Assembly (NCBI GenBank): GCA_946409545.1
Contig: CAMJWT010000003.1
Coordinates: 53,374-117,373 of the forward strand
DNA from: RUG12783 sp946409545
GTDB taxonomy: Bacteria > Bacillota_I > Bacilli_A > RF39 > UBA660
Direction: 5' to 3'
DNA: 64,000 nt
The notes beneath the pieces are model-generated. The model made no database searches and was not told where the DNA came from. It saw nothing but the letters and a program-made list of their open reading frames with translations. The position numbers and the translations under genes are program-made. This document shows, piece after piece, positions 49,639 to 59,458 of the stretch; position 1 is the stretch's first letter; each line of letters opens with the position of its first letter.

Positions 49639-50352
49639 ATGGATACATACATTCATATAAATAATAAACTAGAATTTAGAGATGAATTGTTAGAAGGAGA
49701 TTTATCTTCATATCCACAATTTGCTAGTATTAAGAATTATTTGTTTTTATTTCAAAAATATTATTTTAAATATGATGTTAGAATCATAAATGAATTTATT
49801 AATTTTTTATTTCAATATAAAGAAGAGTTAGATAAAATTGATCCAGAATTTTTACTTTCATTAATGGATAAAGATTTATTAAGACTTACTATTCCAACAC
49901 GAAATATTATGGATGATTTAATTATTTTAATTGATAAATATCGAATAGATTTTAATAAAAACTTTATAGATGCAACAACGACTGTTGCTGATGCCCTTGA
50001 TGAATATAATAAAGATTTTTTTAATAAAGATTTTTATAAATATTATTTAGAATATAAAAGAGTATATGGTGAATATAAAAAAAGTAATAATCCTCGTTAT
50101 GGTGAAATGTCATGGGATGCTTATATGATGTCAAGATTTATTCTTGCTTACGCTTATTATTATGAAGTTGATCCTTCTGTTATTTCTGCATTCTTTAATA
50201 ACTTTATTGATAATTATGATGTTATAAAAGCGCATTTTGGATTAAATAATTTAAATAATGATCGTGGTGACATTAATATTTTTAAACAAAGTGATTATCT
50301 TATAAAATATGTTTTATCGTTTGGTAAACAAAAAAGGAAGGTTATATTATGA
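49639..50352 (+). CDS. Helical array protein B (237 aa)
   Basis: This 237-residue helical protein is rich in Tyr and Phe. IDPEFLLSLMD matches the middle segment of protein A, and a KAHFGLNN turn near the C terminus matches the common C-terminal motif. TTTTGAGGGG precedes the ATG. It overlaps the next gene by four bases (ATGA), showing coupling. Not recognised outside this array. Confidence 0.58.
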   Translation: MDTYIHINNKLEFRDELLEGDLSSYPQFASIKNYLFLFQKYYFKYDVRIINEFINFLFQYKEELDKIDPEFLLSLMDKDLLRLTIPTRNIMDDLIILIDKYRIDFNKNFIDATTTVADALDEYNKDFFNKDFYKYYLEYKRVYGEYKKSNNPRYGEMSWDAYMMSRFILAYAYYYEVDPSVISAFFNNFIDNYDVIKAHFGLNNLNNDRGDINIFKQSDYLIKYVLSFGKQKRKVIL

Positions 50353-51068
50353 TTAAAATATTTGGAATAGAAACCTTAGATCATCAATATGATGATATTA
50401 AAGATAATTTTATGAAAATGTGCAAATTCTTAGAAAAATGTCAATTTGATTATGAATATTTGAAAGATGATTCAAGAAAACTATATTTTAATCGTTTAGT
50501 TAAAGTTCTTCGTTACTTTAAAGAAAATAATTTAGATATTATAAAAACATCTTTCTTTGATGATACTAAGTGGTTCTTTGTATGTGGTAATTATATAAAT
50601 GTATTATATGCCATCTATTTTCCTAGTGACTATATTAAGGAAGATGAAGAAGATTATTTAATGACATTATCAAATGTTATCTTTAAAAGTTCTATTGGTT
50701 TTTTAAATAAATATGGTAAAAACTTTGATAATTATTTTAAAAATTTAAATGAAATTTTAAAGTTATACGCATTCTTTTATATGATTTTAAGAAGAGATTT
50801 AGATAATAAAATTTTAAAGAAGAATGAAGAACATTTCTTTGAAATAGTACTAGGAACTTTTTTATCTTACTATTATGTTGATTATGAAAAAATAGATCAA
50901 GAAAAGATAATGAACGCAATTAATGAAATGTTTCATTATCGAGAATTCTTAGAAAAATGGGCATTAAATGGTGTTGATGAAAGATATTTAGGTAGTTATG
51001 AAAAAGAAAAGTTTATCGCTAAATCATTATTAAGTAACATTAATATCAAAAGAAGGATAATTAAATAG
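50349..51068 (+). CDS. Helical array protein C (239 aa)
   Basis: It starts in the ATGA overlap with gene B. A middle YFPSDYIKEDEEDYL and a C-terminal FLEKWALNGVDERYL mark it as a family member (the I/L-x-P-x-x-Y-hydrophobic segment and the nG turn recur in several others). All-helical, charged, no membrane segment. AGGAAGG ribosome site. Its C terminus is rich in Lys/Arg. Confidence 0.58.
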   Translation: MIKIFGIETLDHQYDDIKDNFMKMCKFLEKCQFDYEYLKDDSRKLYFNRLVKVLRYFKENNLDIIKTSFFDDTKWFFVCGNYINVLYAIYFPSDYIKEDEEDYLMTLSNVIFKSSIGFLNKYGKNFDNYFKNLNEILKLYAFFYMILRRDLDNKILKKNEEHFFEIVLGTFLSYYYVDYEKIDQEKIMNAINEMFHYREFLEKWALNGVDERYLGSYEKEKFIAKSLLSNINIKRRIIK

Positions 51069-51075
51069 GTGTGAT

Positions 51076-51723
51076 ATGAAAAAAATAATAGACCTATTTA
51101 ATAAGAGTATTTTTAAAATAGATAAAGAAATTCCAAAAGAAGATTACGAAATCATCGTAAAAATATTTGAAGAATTTATTATGCGAAGTGAAATAAAAAT
51201 AAAAAATTCTTATCAGGTTTTATCTCAATTAATTAATTATCTATATTCGTTAACTTCATCTGAATTACGTATTATCGATAAAGAATATAAACTTTTTTTT
51301 GAAATTATCTTTAATCCTAGTAGCGAATATTATTTACCAATGTTAGCAACTCTTAATCCACAAAAATTCAATGAATATTTTGATTTCTATGATTATTTTG
51401 CTAGAATGTTTAGAGTCTTTAAAAGAAATTTTTCGAGATTAGATTCTTTAATATATTTAAATGAATCTAGATTAAAAAAATATGTATTTTTATTTAAGAA
51501 TTCTATTGGATATCGTTATCTTCAATATGATGATAATATTTGTGAGTTTTTAATATATATCTTTTCCATCTATTATTATAATGATGATTATAATGGTTTA
51601 GCAGCTTATATTCGTAAGTTTAAAAATGATTTAGATTATTATGATGATTTAATAAATATTTATCAAGATCATCGAGTTGTTTATGAATATTCAAAATATA
51701 AAGAGAAGAGGATTATGCAGTGA
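51076..51723 (+). CDS. Helical array protein D (215 aa)
   Basis: The shortest of the first set (215 residues). It has a middle segment IFNPSSEYYLP similar to FYPNDYLKE in gene H and YFPSDYIKE in gene C. The C-terminal nG turn is weak here (a YDDLINIYQDH region). It begins 7 bases after gene C following a TAGGTGTG ribosome site, and its stop overlaps the GTG start of gene E. Confidence 0.55.
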   Translation: MKKIIDLFNKSIFKIDKEIPKEDYEIIVKIFEEFIMRSEIKIKNSYQVLSQLINYLYSLTSSELRIIDKEYKLFFEIIFNPSSEYYLPMLATLNPQKFNEYFDFYDYFARMFRVFKRNFSRLDSLIYLNESRLKKYVFLFKNSIGYRYLQYDDNICEFLIYIFSIYYYNDDYNGLAAYIRKFKNDLDYYDDLINIYQDHRVVYEYSKYKEKRIMQ

Positions 51724-52403
51724 ATGAAGAAATAGAATTATATACAAAAAAAATAATTGATTGTTTTAATAGTTTTATAAATGGCCTTAAAGCAAGAAAA
51801 TTATCGATGGGTGAAAAGGCTTTTTATAATCACGTTAAAAAGATTGTTACGAAGATTGTAAATAATAATAATCAATATATATTAACAGATGATATTATTT
51901 GGTATATTACCCATACTACTTCGGGAACTCGTGAAACTGATTATGTTCTTTTATCTAAACTTGGTAATTTTATAAAAATGAATGAATCTGATATCGAATT
52001 TTTATATTCAAAATATATTGAATATTTAGTCCATAGTAAAACAAATATTTATTTTCGATATAATATTGATAGTCTTGATGTATACCTTAATTTAATGGAT
52101 GAACGGATTAAACATATTGTATTAAGAACAATTGATATTGAAAAAGAATTAGAAATTATGCCAGGACGTCTTAGATCTGTTTTTTATGATCTTCTATTAA
52201 AATATGCTATTAAGTGTGCTCTTACTAAAGATACTAAAACTTTTGATAGTTTTGCTGATCACTTATATAATAATATTCCAAGATTATATGAAAGATTATT
52301 GTTAAACGGTATTATTACAACAAATAATAGATTAACAAAGAATTTTGATAAATATTTAGAGTTAGAATTTGATAATGATGTAAAAGAATATAAAATTAGA
52401 TAA
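51720..52403 (+). CDS. Helical array protein E (227 aa)
   Basis: The start is GTG overlapping the TGA of gene D (GTGA), with GAGGATT upstream. The protein shares clear similarity with F: an N-terminal FYTKK/LYTKK start, IVxKIVxNNNQYxLxDDxI near residue 45-60, and LLLNGIITTNN against LYGIITDD near the C terminus. They are a recent duplication within the family. Helical, no known motif. Confidence 0.6.
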   Translation: MNEEIELYTKKIIDCFNSFINGLKARKLSMGEKAFYNHVKKIVTKIVNNNNQYILTDDIIWYITHTTSGTRETDYVLLSKLGNFIKMNESDIEFLYSKYIEYLVHSKTNIYFRYNIDSLDVYLNLMDERIKHIVLRTIDIEKELEIMPGRLRSVFYDLLLKYAIKCALTKDTKTFDSFADHLYNNIPRLYERLLLNGIITTNNRLTKNFDKYLELEFDNDVKEYKIR

Positions 52404-52414
52404 AGAGAGGTATT

Positions 52415-53095
52415 ATGGAAAAAGAGGTTATCTTTTATACAAAGAAAATCTATTCTAGTTTCTTTTATTGGAAAAATACATTAAAAGTAAAAAGATATAG
52501 TGATTATGATATCTTTGATTTAAGTAGAAAAATAGAAGAAATCGTTATTAAAATAATAAAGAATAATAATCAGTATCTATTATCCGATGATTTAATTCTT
52601 TTTATTGCCTTTAGAGGTTTTTGTAATTTAAAATATGTAGATGGTTTTTTAAAACAATTTGAAGAATTAGCTAATTTGGATTATAAAAGCGGTATCGATT
52701 TAGTATGTAGATATTATGATCGTTTATCATATGGAGCTCTTGTTACTAGCTTTGAGGGTTATTATGAATATCTTAGAACAATGAAGCGTAGCAATAAAGA
52801 TATCTTTGTTAAGATAATTGATTTTCTTAAAAGTTTAGAAGAAAAATCATTAAATGAAAATGATTATGAAAAATTAAAACCATTAGTTATAAGAGTTGCT
52901 GCTTATTGTGTAATAAGAGATGATTCAAGTCTTCTTGATAAAGTATTTGAAAAATATTTTAATGATATATCTAATACAATAGAAAGATTTAAATTATATG
53001 GAATAATAACAGATGATTCTAATTCAAAAGTTGATTTTATAGATTTTGTTAATCTTGATTTAGATAATAAGGAACAAGGAGTAATTATAAAATGA
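52415..53095 (+). CDS. Helical array protein F (226 aa)
   Basis: The paralogue of E (see the shared NNNQYLLSDDLI and LYGIITDD segments). It is preceded by AGAGAGG and ends in an ATGA overlap with G. The E/F pair shows that the array grows by tandem duplication. Confidence 0.6.
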   Translation: MEKEVIFYTKKIYSSFFYWKNTLKVKRYSDYDIFDLSRKIEEIVIKIIKNNNQYLLSDDLILFIAFRGFCNLKYVDGFLKQFEELANLDYKSGIDLVCRYYDRLSYGALVTSFEGYYEYLRTMKRSNKDIFVKIIDFLKSLEEKSLNENDYEKLKPLVIRVAAYCVIRDDSSLLDKVFEKYFNDISNTIERFKLYGIITDDSNSKVDFIDFVNLDLDNKEQGVIIK

Positions 53096-53784
53096 TAAAA
53101 AGTAGGCTAATGTTTATATATGATTTAAAAGAAGATGAATTAGATCTTATAATAGATTCTTATAGAAAACTAATTATTTTATATAAAAAATTACTTGATA
53201 AAAGAAATTTTTTAATAAATATTAATTTAGATTTAAATAATCGAGTATGTCTTAATATTCATAATAAAAAAGATATTTTTAAGAAAATAGTATATTTATA
53301 TAAAATTAATATGATTCATCTTTTAGATTATTTACCAATGTATTTAAATATAACAAAGTATGAATCTAGTAAAACTCTAAATAATGTACTAGATAAAATG
53401 ATTAAAAGTATTCATCATCCAGAGAATTTTTCCATTCTTCGTGGCACTTTAATTAATGATGATTATATAAAAAAGTATTCAAATAGTAATATGAATCTTT
53501 TATTAGATATTTTTAAGGAAATTATTATATTATTTGAAAAAAATAGTGATAAGTTAGATAATGATTCTATAATGTTTGAAAAAGTCTTTAATGAGATGTT
53601 TTTATATATTATTTTTAATTGTAAAAATAATGATTTTTCAATGTACATTGATTATTTAGAATCTATTAAAAATGATCCAATTAGATTCTGTGAAAAAGTT
53701 AGAATGAATAATCTAGCTGGTAATATGAAAGAGTTTCTAGATATGGAGTTTTTATCTCCCAAAAAAGAATTAGTTATTAAATAA
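53092..53784 (+). CDS. Helical array protein G (230 aa)
   Basis: The last gene of the B-G operon. HHPENFSI and FCEKVRMNNLAGNMKEFLD correspond to the family middle and C-terminal segments. It is followed by a terminator. Lys-, Asn- and Ile-rich, helical, unknown. Confidence 0.58.
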   Translation: MIKSRLMFIYDLKEDELDLIIDSYRKLIILYKKLLDKRNFLININLDLNNRVCLNIHNKKDIFKKIVYLYKINMIHLLDYLPMYLNITKYESSKTLNNVLDKMIKSIHHPENFSILRGTLINDDYIKKYSNSNMNLLLDIFKEIIILFEKNSDKLDNDSIMFEKVFNEMFLYIIFNCKNNDFSMYIDYLESIKNDPIRFCEKVRMNNLAGNMKEFLDMEFLSPKKELVIK

Positions 53785-53808
53785 AGAACATTTATGTTCT
53801 TTTTTTGT
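53784..53808 (+). terminator. Terminator of the array B-G operon
   Basis: AAGAACA (53784-53790) pairs with TGTTCTT (53795-53801), followed by T7. Confidence 0.8.
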
Positions 53809-53826
53809 TGAATAGTATCTAAAAAC

Positions 53827-53855
53827 TTGAAAAAAAATTGATTTTGTGGTATTAT
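53827..53855 (+). promoter_or_regulatory. Promoter of the MoxR-VWA operon
   Basis: TTGAAA (53827-53832), 17 bp, TG-G-TATTAT (-10 at 53850-53855), an extended -10 promoter, 28 bp before the start at 53883. It should drive the two ATPases, the VWA protein and genes H-K, and perhaps rluB. Confidence 0.65.
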
Positions 53856-53882
53856 AAGCGCCATTGGGGTGAGCATTTATAT

Positions 53883-55820
53883 ATGAAAAAAACAGTTATA
53901 AGATTACTTGATAATATATCAGAAGTTGCTTTATTTGATGGTAAATTAAGTATCTTTAAAAACAATAATATTGAAGCAAAACCAACAGATTTAGCAGTTC
54001 TATCAGGAGCTGTAAAAGATAAGCTTGGTTATACTTTTTATTGGACTAGTACAACAGGTAAAGATTTTATCGCACTTATTACATCAGAAGATATCTCTTC
54101 ATATAAACATTTTGAAGCTGATCGTTTTGCAAAATCACCAGCAATTAGACCAGTTATTGAAATTGATTCTATTGAAGATAAGAAGCTTATCAAAGGCGAT
54201 CTTAAAAAAGATGAAATTGTATATATGGGAGAATATCCATTATTTATCGAAACTGATGAAGATAAAATAATTGAACTTGAACGTATTGCAAGACTATCTA
54301 AAAGACATATGACAACAGATAAAAAATATAATTTAGATGAAAAGAATCTATATCAAGAATATGTTTTAGGAAAAGATAAGTATGTTCGATTTGTATGTAA
54401 TAATGAAGAACAATTATTAAGTAATGGAGAAGAGTGTGTTAAAGATAAAGTCTACTGGTTAAAAGTTACTAATGTACCTTGGTATGTAGATCGTGAAAAA
54501 GGATTATTAGTATCAGTATATGGATTATTATCAGGTATTAGATATTGGCTTGAAAATGACGGAGAAGCTAATTATGAAAAAAGTAATATGGCTAGCTTCT
54601 TAAATGAAAAAATGGTTAATGATATTATGACTATTTCAACTATTAGAAAAGATAGTAGTTATAATGATTATTTAACAAACAATCCCTTTAATTTACAAAA
54701 TAATCAATTATCTTATACTGATTTAGCTAAAGAATTATTAAAAAGTGGTATTTCACCATTTTTACATGGAGATACAGGTGTTGGTAAGAGTGCTCGTGTT
54801 ATGCAAATAGATCCAAATGCTAAAGTAATTTATTTATGTAATCAATCAATTGATAGTATTAATGGTAAAAGTGTATATATTCCACCTGTTGTAAAAAAAG
54901 AAGATGGAACAGTAACTGTACTTAGAGAAGGTATGATGCAAGATAAGAAACCAACATGGTTAAAAACGTTTGAAGAACGTGCATCAGTTGATGATAATAT
55001 GCATCTTGTATTCTTTGATGAAATAACAAATGCTCCATTAGCTATTCAAGGATTTTGTTTTAATATCATTCTTGATCGTGAAGTTAATGGTATGTGGAGT
55101 CTACCTAAAAATGCTGGTGTCATAGCAGCTGGTAATGAAATTGATGAATCTATTTCTGCAAATGAACTAGCAGAACCATTATTTAGTCGTTTTGGACATA
55201 TTTATATATCAGATAATCTTAAAGAATGGTTAGATTGGGCCGTTAATAATAATATTCATCCAGCAATTATTGCTTATATGACATTTACTAATGGTGTTAA
55301 TCTTCGTACAAAGTATAATGGTATAACACCAAATGCTGATCCTCGTAAATGGGAAATGGCATCAAAAGTTTTATATGAAACAAGTAATGTATCACTTCTT
55401 AATGGTTTAATTGGGGAAGAAGTTACCAAAAGTTTTATTGCGTTCTGTAAAACAAAAACTATTAGTCTTGAAGATGTTATAAGTGGTAATTATGATGATA
55501 ATGCCTTTGTTATGGACACTAATCAAAAATATGTTACGGCACTATCTCTATCAAGAGTTGATATTAACAATTTTGAAAAAGTATATAATTTCATGGTAAA
55601 AGTTGGTGAAGAACCATTAGCTTTATTTGAAAATCTATGGGCTAAAAACGATCAAGATCGTTTAGAAAAATTACGTGAAATTAAAGAGTTACGTCGTTTA
55701 CAACGTGGACAATCAAGAAAAGAAGAATTAGAAAGACGTGTTAATGAATACCAAGTTAATGGTATGAAAGAAATGGTAAAAAAATTAGGTGGATTGGGGG
55801 TAAAAAATAATGGCAAATAG
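53883..55820 (+). CDS. MoxR-type AAA+ ATPase 1 with large N-terminal extension
   Basis: The ATG at 53883 (after TTGGGGTGAG) gives 645 residues; the frame from 53838 would start inside the promoter region. Residues about 280-600 are a MoxR/RavA-type AAA+ module: Walker A G296-DTGVGKS303, Walker B V-F-F-D379-E380, sensor-like AAGNE, arginine-finger-type LFSRFGH, and NADPRKWEM. The first 280 residues are a separate domain with VYWLKV...SVYGLLSGIRYWL and FLNEKM, which I read as DUF6273-like (a C-type-lectin-like fold); this is tentative. MoxR ATPases act with VWA proteins as chaperones or conflict systems; the VWA partner is two genes downstream. Confidence 0.82.
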   Translation: MKKTVIRLLDNISEVALFDGKLSIFKNNNIEAKPTDLAVLSGAVKDKLGYTFYWTSTTGKDFIALITSEDISSYKHFEADRFAKSPAIRPVIEIDSIEDKKLIKGDLKKDEIVYMGEYPLFIETDEDKIIELERIARLSKRHMTTDKKYNLDEKNLYQEYVLGKDKYVRFVCNNEEQLLSNGEECVKDKVYWLKVTNVPWYVDREKGLLVSVYGLLSGIRYWLENDGEANYEKSNMASFLNEKMVNDIMTISTIRKDSSYNDYLTNNPFNLQNNQLSYTDLAKELLKSGISPFLHGDTGVGKSARVMQIDPNAKVIYLCNQSIDSINGKSVYIPPVVKKEDGTVTVLREGMMQDKKPTWLKTFEERASVDDNMHLVFFDEITNAPLAIQGFCFNIILDREVNGMWSLPKNAGVIAAGNEIDESISANELAEPLFSRFGHIYISDNLKEWLDWAVNNNIHPAIIAYMTFTNGVNLRTKYNGITPNADPRKWEMASKVLYETSNVSLLNGLIGEEVTKSFIAFCKTKTISLEDVISGNYDDNAFVMDTNQKYVTALSLSRVDINNFEKVYNFMVKVGEEPLALFENLWAKNDQDRLEKLREIKELRRLQRGQSRKEELERRVNEYQVNGMKEMVKKLGGLGVKNNGK

Positions 55821-56877
55821 TACTAAAAAAAGTAATAATCAACTATTATATAACCTTTATGAAGATTCAAGAGAAGATAAAGTAATTAAAGGTTATTTAG
55901 ATAGTAATATTTCCTTTTATATGCATGGTCCTACTGGCGTAGGTAAAAGTTCAAGAATTAAAGCTATTGACCCTCAAAGAATTGTAATATATCTACGTAA
56001 TGCCACACCAGAAATAATTAATGGTAAAACGGTTTATGCCCCACCAGTTGATGGCGTTTATACCGATTCTGAAGATGGAATGGAAGATTATAAACCAACA
56101 TGGCTTGTTAAATTAGAGAAATTATGTAATGAAGATAAAGATCATTTACATATTGTCTTTTTTGATGAATTATCTAATGCATTCCCTTCAATTCAAGGTT
56201 TTATCTTTAATATTATGTTATCTAAAGAAGTAAATGGTATTTGGAGATTACCAGAGAATGCACGTGTTGTAGCTGCTGGTAATGAAACATTAGATAGTTT
56301 AGCAGCTCATGAAATTAGTAAACCATTATTTAGTCGTCTTGCCCATGTTTATGTAAAAGATGATTACAAAAGTTGGATTAATTGGGCTTCAAAAAAAGGA
56401 TTAAATCCCTTAGTTACAACTTTTATGGCATATACTAAAGGAGAATATTTAAGAACAAAATATAATGGTATGACACCAAACGCTGATCCTCGTAAATGGG
56501 AAATGGTATCAAACGTTTTAAATGAATCAGGTAATTTACAAGTTTTATATACTTTAGTTGATAAAGAAATAGTTGATTTATTTATTAAATTTTGTTTTAG
56601 ACCAATGGTACCAGTTAAAGCTATTATTGAAAATAATTTGTGGGATGAATGTTTAAAAGCAGTTAGTAATATTAGCAGTGAAATGGATTATTATGCCTTT
56701 GTAGCTAATATGTCATATTGTCCTGTTGAATATATTAGAGATTGTTATGGTGTGATATCTAAACTTCCACCTGAATATATTGATCTATTTAATAAAATTT
56801 GGATTAAAAATGATCCAGAACGCTTTTTATTAATCGATAGTTTATCACATGAAAGAGAAAAAGTATTAAGAAAATAG
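55810..56877 (+). CDS. MoxR-type AAA+ ATPase 2
   Basis: This 355-residue ATPase is a paralogue of the AAA+ half of the preceding protein: Walker A GPTGVGKS, Walker B V-F-F-D-E, AAGNE, LFSRLAH, and MTPNADPRKWEM. It lacks the N-terminal extension. It overlaps the preceding gene by 11 bases with GGGGG before its ATG, so both ATPases are made together, perhaps as a mixed ring. It lies 8 bases before the VWA gene. Confidence 0.85.
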   Translation: MANSTKKSNNQLLYNLYEDSREDKVIKGYLDSNISFYMHGPTGVGKSSRIKAIDPQRIVIYLRNATPEIINGKTVYAPPVDGVYTDSEDGMEDYKPTWLVKLEKLCNEDKDHLHIVFFDELSNAFPSIQGFIFNIMLSKEVNGIWRLPENARVVAAGNETLDSLAAHEISKPLFSRLAHVYVKDDYKSWINWASKKGLNPLVTTFMAYTKGEYLRTKYNGMTPNADPRKWEMVSNVLNESGNLQVLYTLVDKEIVDLFIKFCFRPMVPVKAIIENNLWDECLKAVSNISSEMDYYAFVANMSYCPVEYIRDCYGVISKLPPEYIDLFNKIWIKNDPERFLLIDSLSHEREKVLRK

Positions 56878-56885
56878 GAGGATAT

Positions 56886-58145
56886 ATGAAATTTGATTTA
56901 TTAAATATTAAAAATAAATTATTAGTAAAATATCCTTTCTTTGGAACAATTATAACTAATGTATCATATAAAGTTGATAATACCATTGATACAGCAGCAA
57001 CAAATGGTTTTGATGTCTTCTATAATGAAGAATTCATGGATAAATTAACAGAAGATGAACAAGTCTTTATTCTTGCTCATGAAATATGTCATATTGCTTT
57101 TAATCATATGGATCGATTAGAGAATAAAGATATGGATGTATGGAACTTTGTAACAGATGCCGTTATCAATGCATTTTTACATGAAGATGGACTTCCTCTT
57201 GTTGAAGGTGTTATTGATGTCCCTTGGGCTTCTGAATATAATTCTGAAGAACTATATGAAGTTTTTTATAAGAACAAACAATTATTCCAAAAGCTATTAG
57301 ATAAACTTAATAAAGATGGTAAAGAGAATAATAATGGTGGTTCATCATTCGGTCATGATTCACATGCTAGATGGGGACAAGGTAAAAAGAAAGAAAAGCA
57401 AGCATCAAGCGAAGAAGAAAAACAAGAAGAACGTCGTAAAAAAAGAATTGAAAATGAACAAGAAGCCTTTAATGAAGATGGTGAAAAAGAATCATTCAAG
57501 AAAAATAAAGATACTAAAAAAGACAAACTTGAAAAGATGAAAGAAGAAATAAGAGATAATCAAATGTCAAGACAAGCAGGTAAGGGACCATCAACATACT
57601 TAAGAAAACTTGGAGAAATAGGTATTAGTAAAGGACTTATTGATTGGCGATATATTCTTCGTGATTGTATTACTTTTGATCTTGATTGGTCATATAAAAA
57701 TGCTCAAATTGAAGATGGTATTTTAAGAGCTAATCTTGAAGAAACACCAATGGCCGAAGTTGAAATAGTTCTTGATACATCAGGATCTATTGATGAAGAA
57801 TTATTAAAAACATTCTTAAGAGAATGTAAAAATATTATGTTAAATGCCAAAGTAAAAGTAGGATGTTTTGATACAAAATTTTATGGCTTTAATATTATAA
57901 GAAATGAAATGGATATTAATAACTTAAATTATCAAGGTGGAGGAGGAACAGATTTTGATGTAGCAGCAGGGGCTTTTACAAGAAGAGTTGCTAATAAAAT
58001 CATCTTTACTGATGGATGGGCAGAGATGCCAAAAAATCCTCCAAAGATTATTTGGGTAGTAATTGGGGACCATACAATCAAACCTGATAATGGTAAAGTA
58101 ATTTATATTGATAAAAGAGAACTAGATAAGAGAAAACGAATATAA
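56886..58145 (+). CDS. Metallopeptidase-like/VWA protein (DUF2201-type), MoxR partner
   Basis: The 419 residues contain an N-terminal peptidase-like domain with H65-E-I-C-H69-I-A-F-N-H, a charged low-complexity linker (about 155-225), and a C-terminal VWA-like domain with the MIDAS start L-D297-T-S-G-S301, a GGGGTDF segment and FTDGW. This is the architecture of DUF2201-type VWA-like proteins, which are regularly encoded next to MoxR ATPases. TAGGAGG precedes the ATG. A metal-dependent interaction with the ATPases is expected; actual protease activity is not certain. Confidence 0.85.
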   Translation: MKFDLLNIKNKLLVKYPFFGTIITNVSYKVDNTIDTAATNGFDVFYNEEFMDKLTEDEQVFILAHEICHIAFNHMDRLENKDMDVWNFVTDAVINAFLHEDGLPLVEGVIDVPWASEYNSEELYEVFYKNKQLFQKLLDKLNKDGKENNNGGSSFGHDSHARWGQGKKKEKQASSEEEKQEERRKKRIENEQEAFNEDGEKESFKKNKDTKKDKLEKMKEEIRDNQMSRQAGKGPSTYLRKLGEIGISKGLIDWRYILRDCITFDLDWSYKNAQIEDGILRANLEETPMAEVEIVLDTSGSIDEELLKTFLRECKNIMLNAKVKVGCFDTKFYGFNIIRNEMDINNLNYQGGGGTDFDVAAGAFTRRVANKIIFTDGWAEMPKNPPKIIWVVIGDHTIKPDNGKVIYIDKRELDKRKRI

Positions 58146-58146
58146 T

Positions 58147-58815
58147 ATGAACGATTTAATATATGAATATTTAAATTTAGTAAGAGATTTAAAATTAGAA
58201 GAAAGAGACTTATTAACAAAGTATTTATATCTTTATACTTCTAAATCTAAAAGCCAACAGTTTTTAGAATATATTTTAAAGATCTTTATTAAAATCATGA
58301 AAGATAATCGTGTTGAGGAATTAAAAACAAATATTATCGAATATGTTAATAGTTATAATATCGATGATTATGATGTAGCTTTTCTTTTAAATATTATTTT
58401 TTATCCTAATGATTATTTAAAAGAATATCATGATGATTATTATTTTGATTTATATAAATATAGTTATATTCATGTTGGAAATAAAGTTAATTCAACTCAT
58501 CCATTTGTACAAATGTGTGAAGTATTTCATAAATATTTAAAAGTATGTACGAACTTAGATGATGAATTAAATAATTTTATGCGTTCTATTATGATAATTA
58601 TCATTTGTGATTACTGGCTTAATCGTGATAAATATACTCTTAATGAAATTGAAAGTGTCTTTAATAGATTAAGTATAAATATTAATTATTATCATGATGT
58701 CTTTAATTTAAATGGTTTTACTAAATATAGTATTGATGATAAAAATCTATGCGTTTTCATTAATAAATTGTTTTTAACGAAAGGGGAAAGAAATCATGAA
58801 CCAATTCGAAGATAA
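58147..58815 (+). CDS. Helical array protein H (222 aa)
   Basis: It starts one base after the VWA stop without its own strong ribosome site, so it is coupled. FYPNDYLKEYHDDYY and HDVFNLNGFTKYS match the family middle and C-terminal segments. It is the first of four array genes downstream of the ATPase core, and overlaps gene I by 20 bases. Confidence 0.58.
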   Translation: MNDLIYEYLNLVRDLKLEERDLLTKYLYLYTSKSKSQQFLEYILKIFIKIMKDNRVEELKTNIIEYVNSYNIDDYDVAFLLNIIFYPNDYLKEYHDDYYFDLYKYSYIHVGNKVNSTHPFVQMCEVFHKYLKVCTNLDDELNNFMRSIMIIIICDYWLNRDKYTLNEIESVFNRLSININYYHDVFNLNGFTKYSIDDKNLCVFINKLFLTKGERNHEPIRR

Positions 58816-59452
58816 ACTAAATTTAATAGAAAAATTTTGTCGTGAAAATAAATTTATTTATGATCGACAAAGTTTTCTTTTACTATTACAAGAATTAGAT
58901 GAATATGTACAAAAAATGATAGATAAAGCTTTTCTTGAAAGATTAAATAAAACATTTTCTATTAAAAAAAATAATATTGTAAGTTTAATTAGATTAATAT
59001 TAGATCCAATTAAATTTAGAGAAGAAGATCCTCTTGGATTCTACTATACAATTAATAATTATATAAAAGGTATCTTTGATAATCTTTATAGTGGTAATGA
59101 TTTATCAGAAATTGATACAGTTTCTCCAACTTTGTATGAAGTATGTAAACAAATTCAAACTTTTGATAATAATTTTCCTATAGAACTTCGAGCTAAATAT
59201 GGTTTATCATGTCGTAATATTATTATTAATTTCATAATTTATAATACATATTTTGTTCATCAAGAGAACATTGATGATATTTTATTAGATGTTATTAATA
59301 ATCATGATATGATAATAGATAGATTAAGAATTCAAGGATTAAATGATTATTTTCATATTAATCATGACTTTAATTTATTAAAAAACTATTATTTATTTTT
59401 AGAAATGATATTTAATAGTTATACTAATAATAATTATATTCATATTAAGTAG
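58796..59452 (+). CDS. Helical array protein I (218 aa)
   Basis: Good AAAGGGG ribosome site inside gene H. LILDPIKFREEDPLGFYY and IDRLRIQGLNDYF are the family segments. Helical, no membrane span. It follows the same spacing pattern as the other members. Confidence 0.58.
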   Translation: MNQFEDKLNLIEKFCRENKFIYDRQSFLLLLQELDEYVQKMIDKAFLERLNKTFSIKKNNIVSLIRLILDPIKFREEDPLGFYYTINNYIKGIFDNLYSGNDLSEIDTVSPTLYEVCKQIQTFDNNFPIELRAKYGLSCRNIIINFIIYNTYFVHQENIDDILLDVINNHDMIIDRLRIQGLNDYFHINHDFNLLKNYYLFLEMIFNSYTNNNYIHIK

Positions 59453-59458
59453 GTTTTT

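Noticed and set aside
53838..53882. Start of the first MoxR ATPase at 53838
   Set aside because: This lies inside the predicted promoter; ATG 53883 has TTGGGGTGAG at the right distance.
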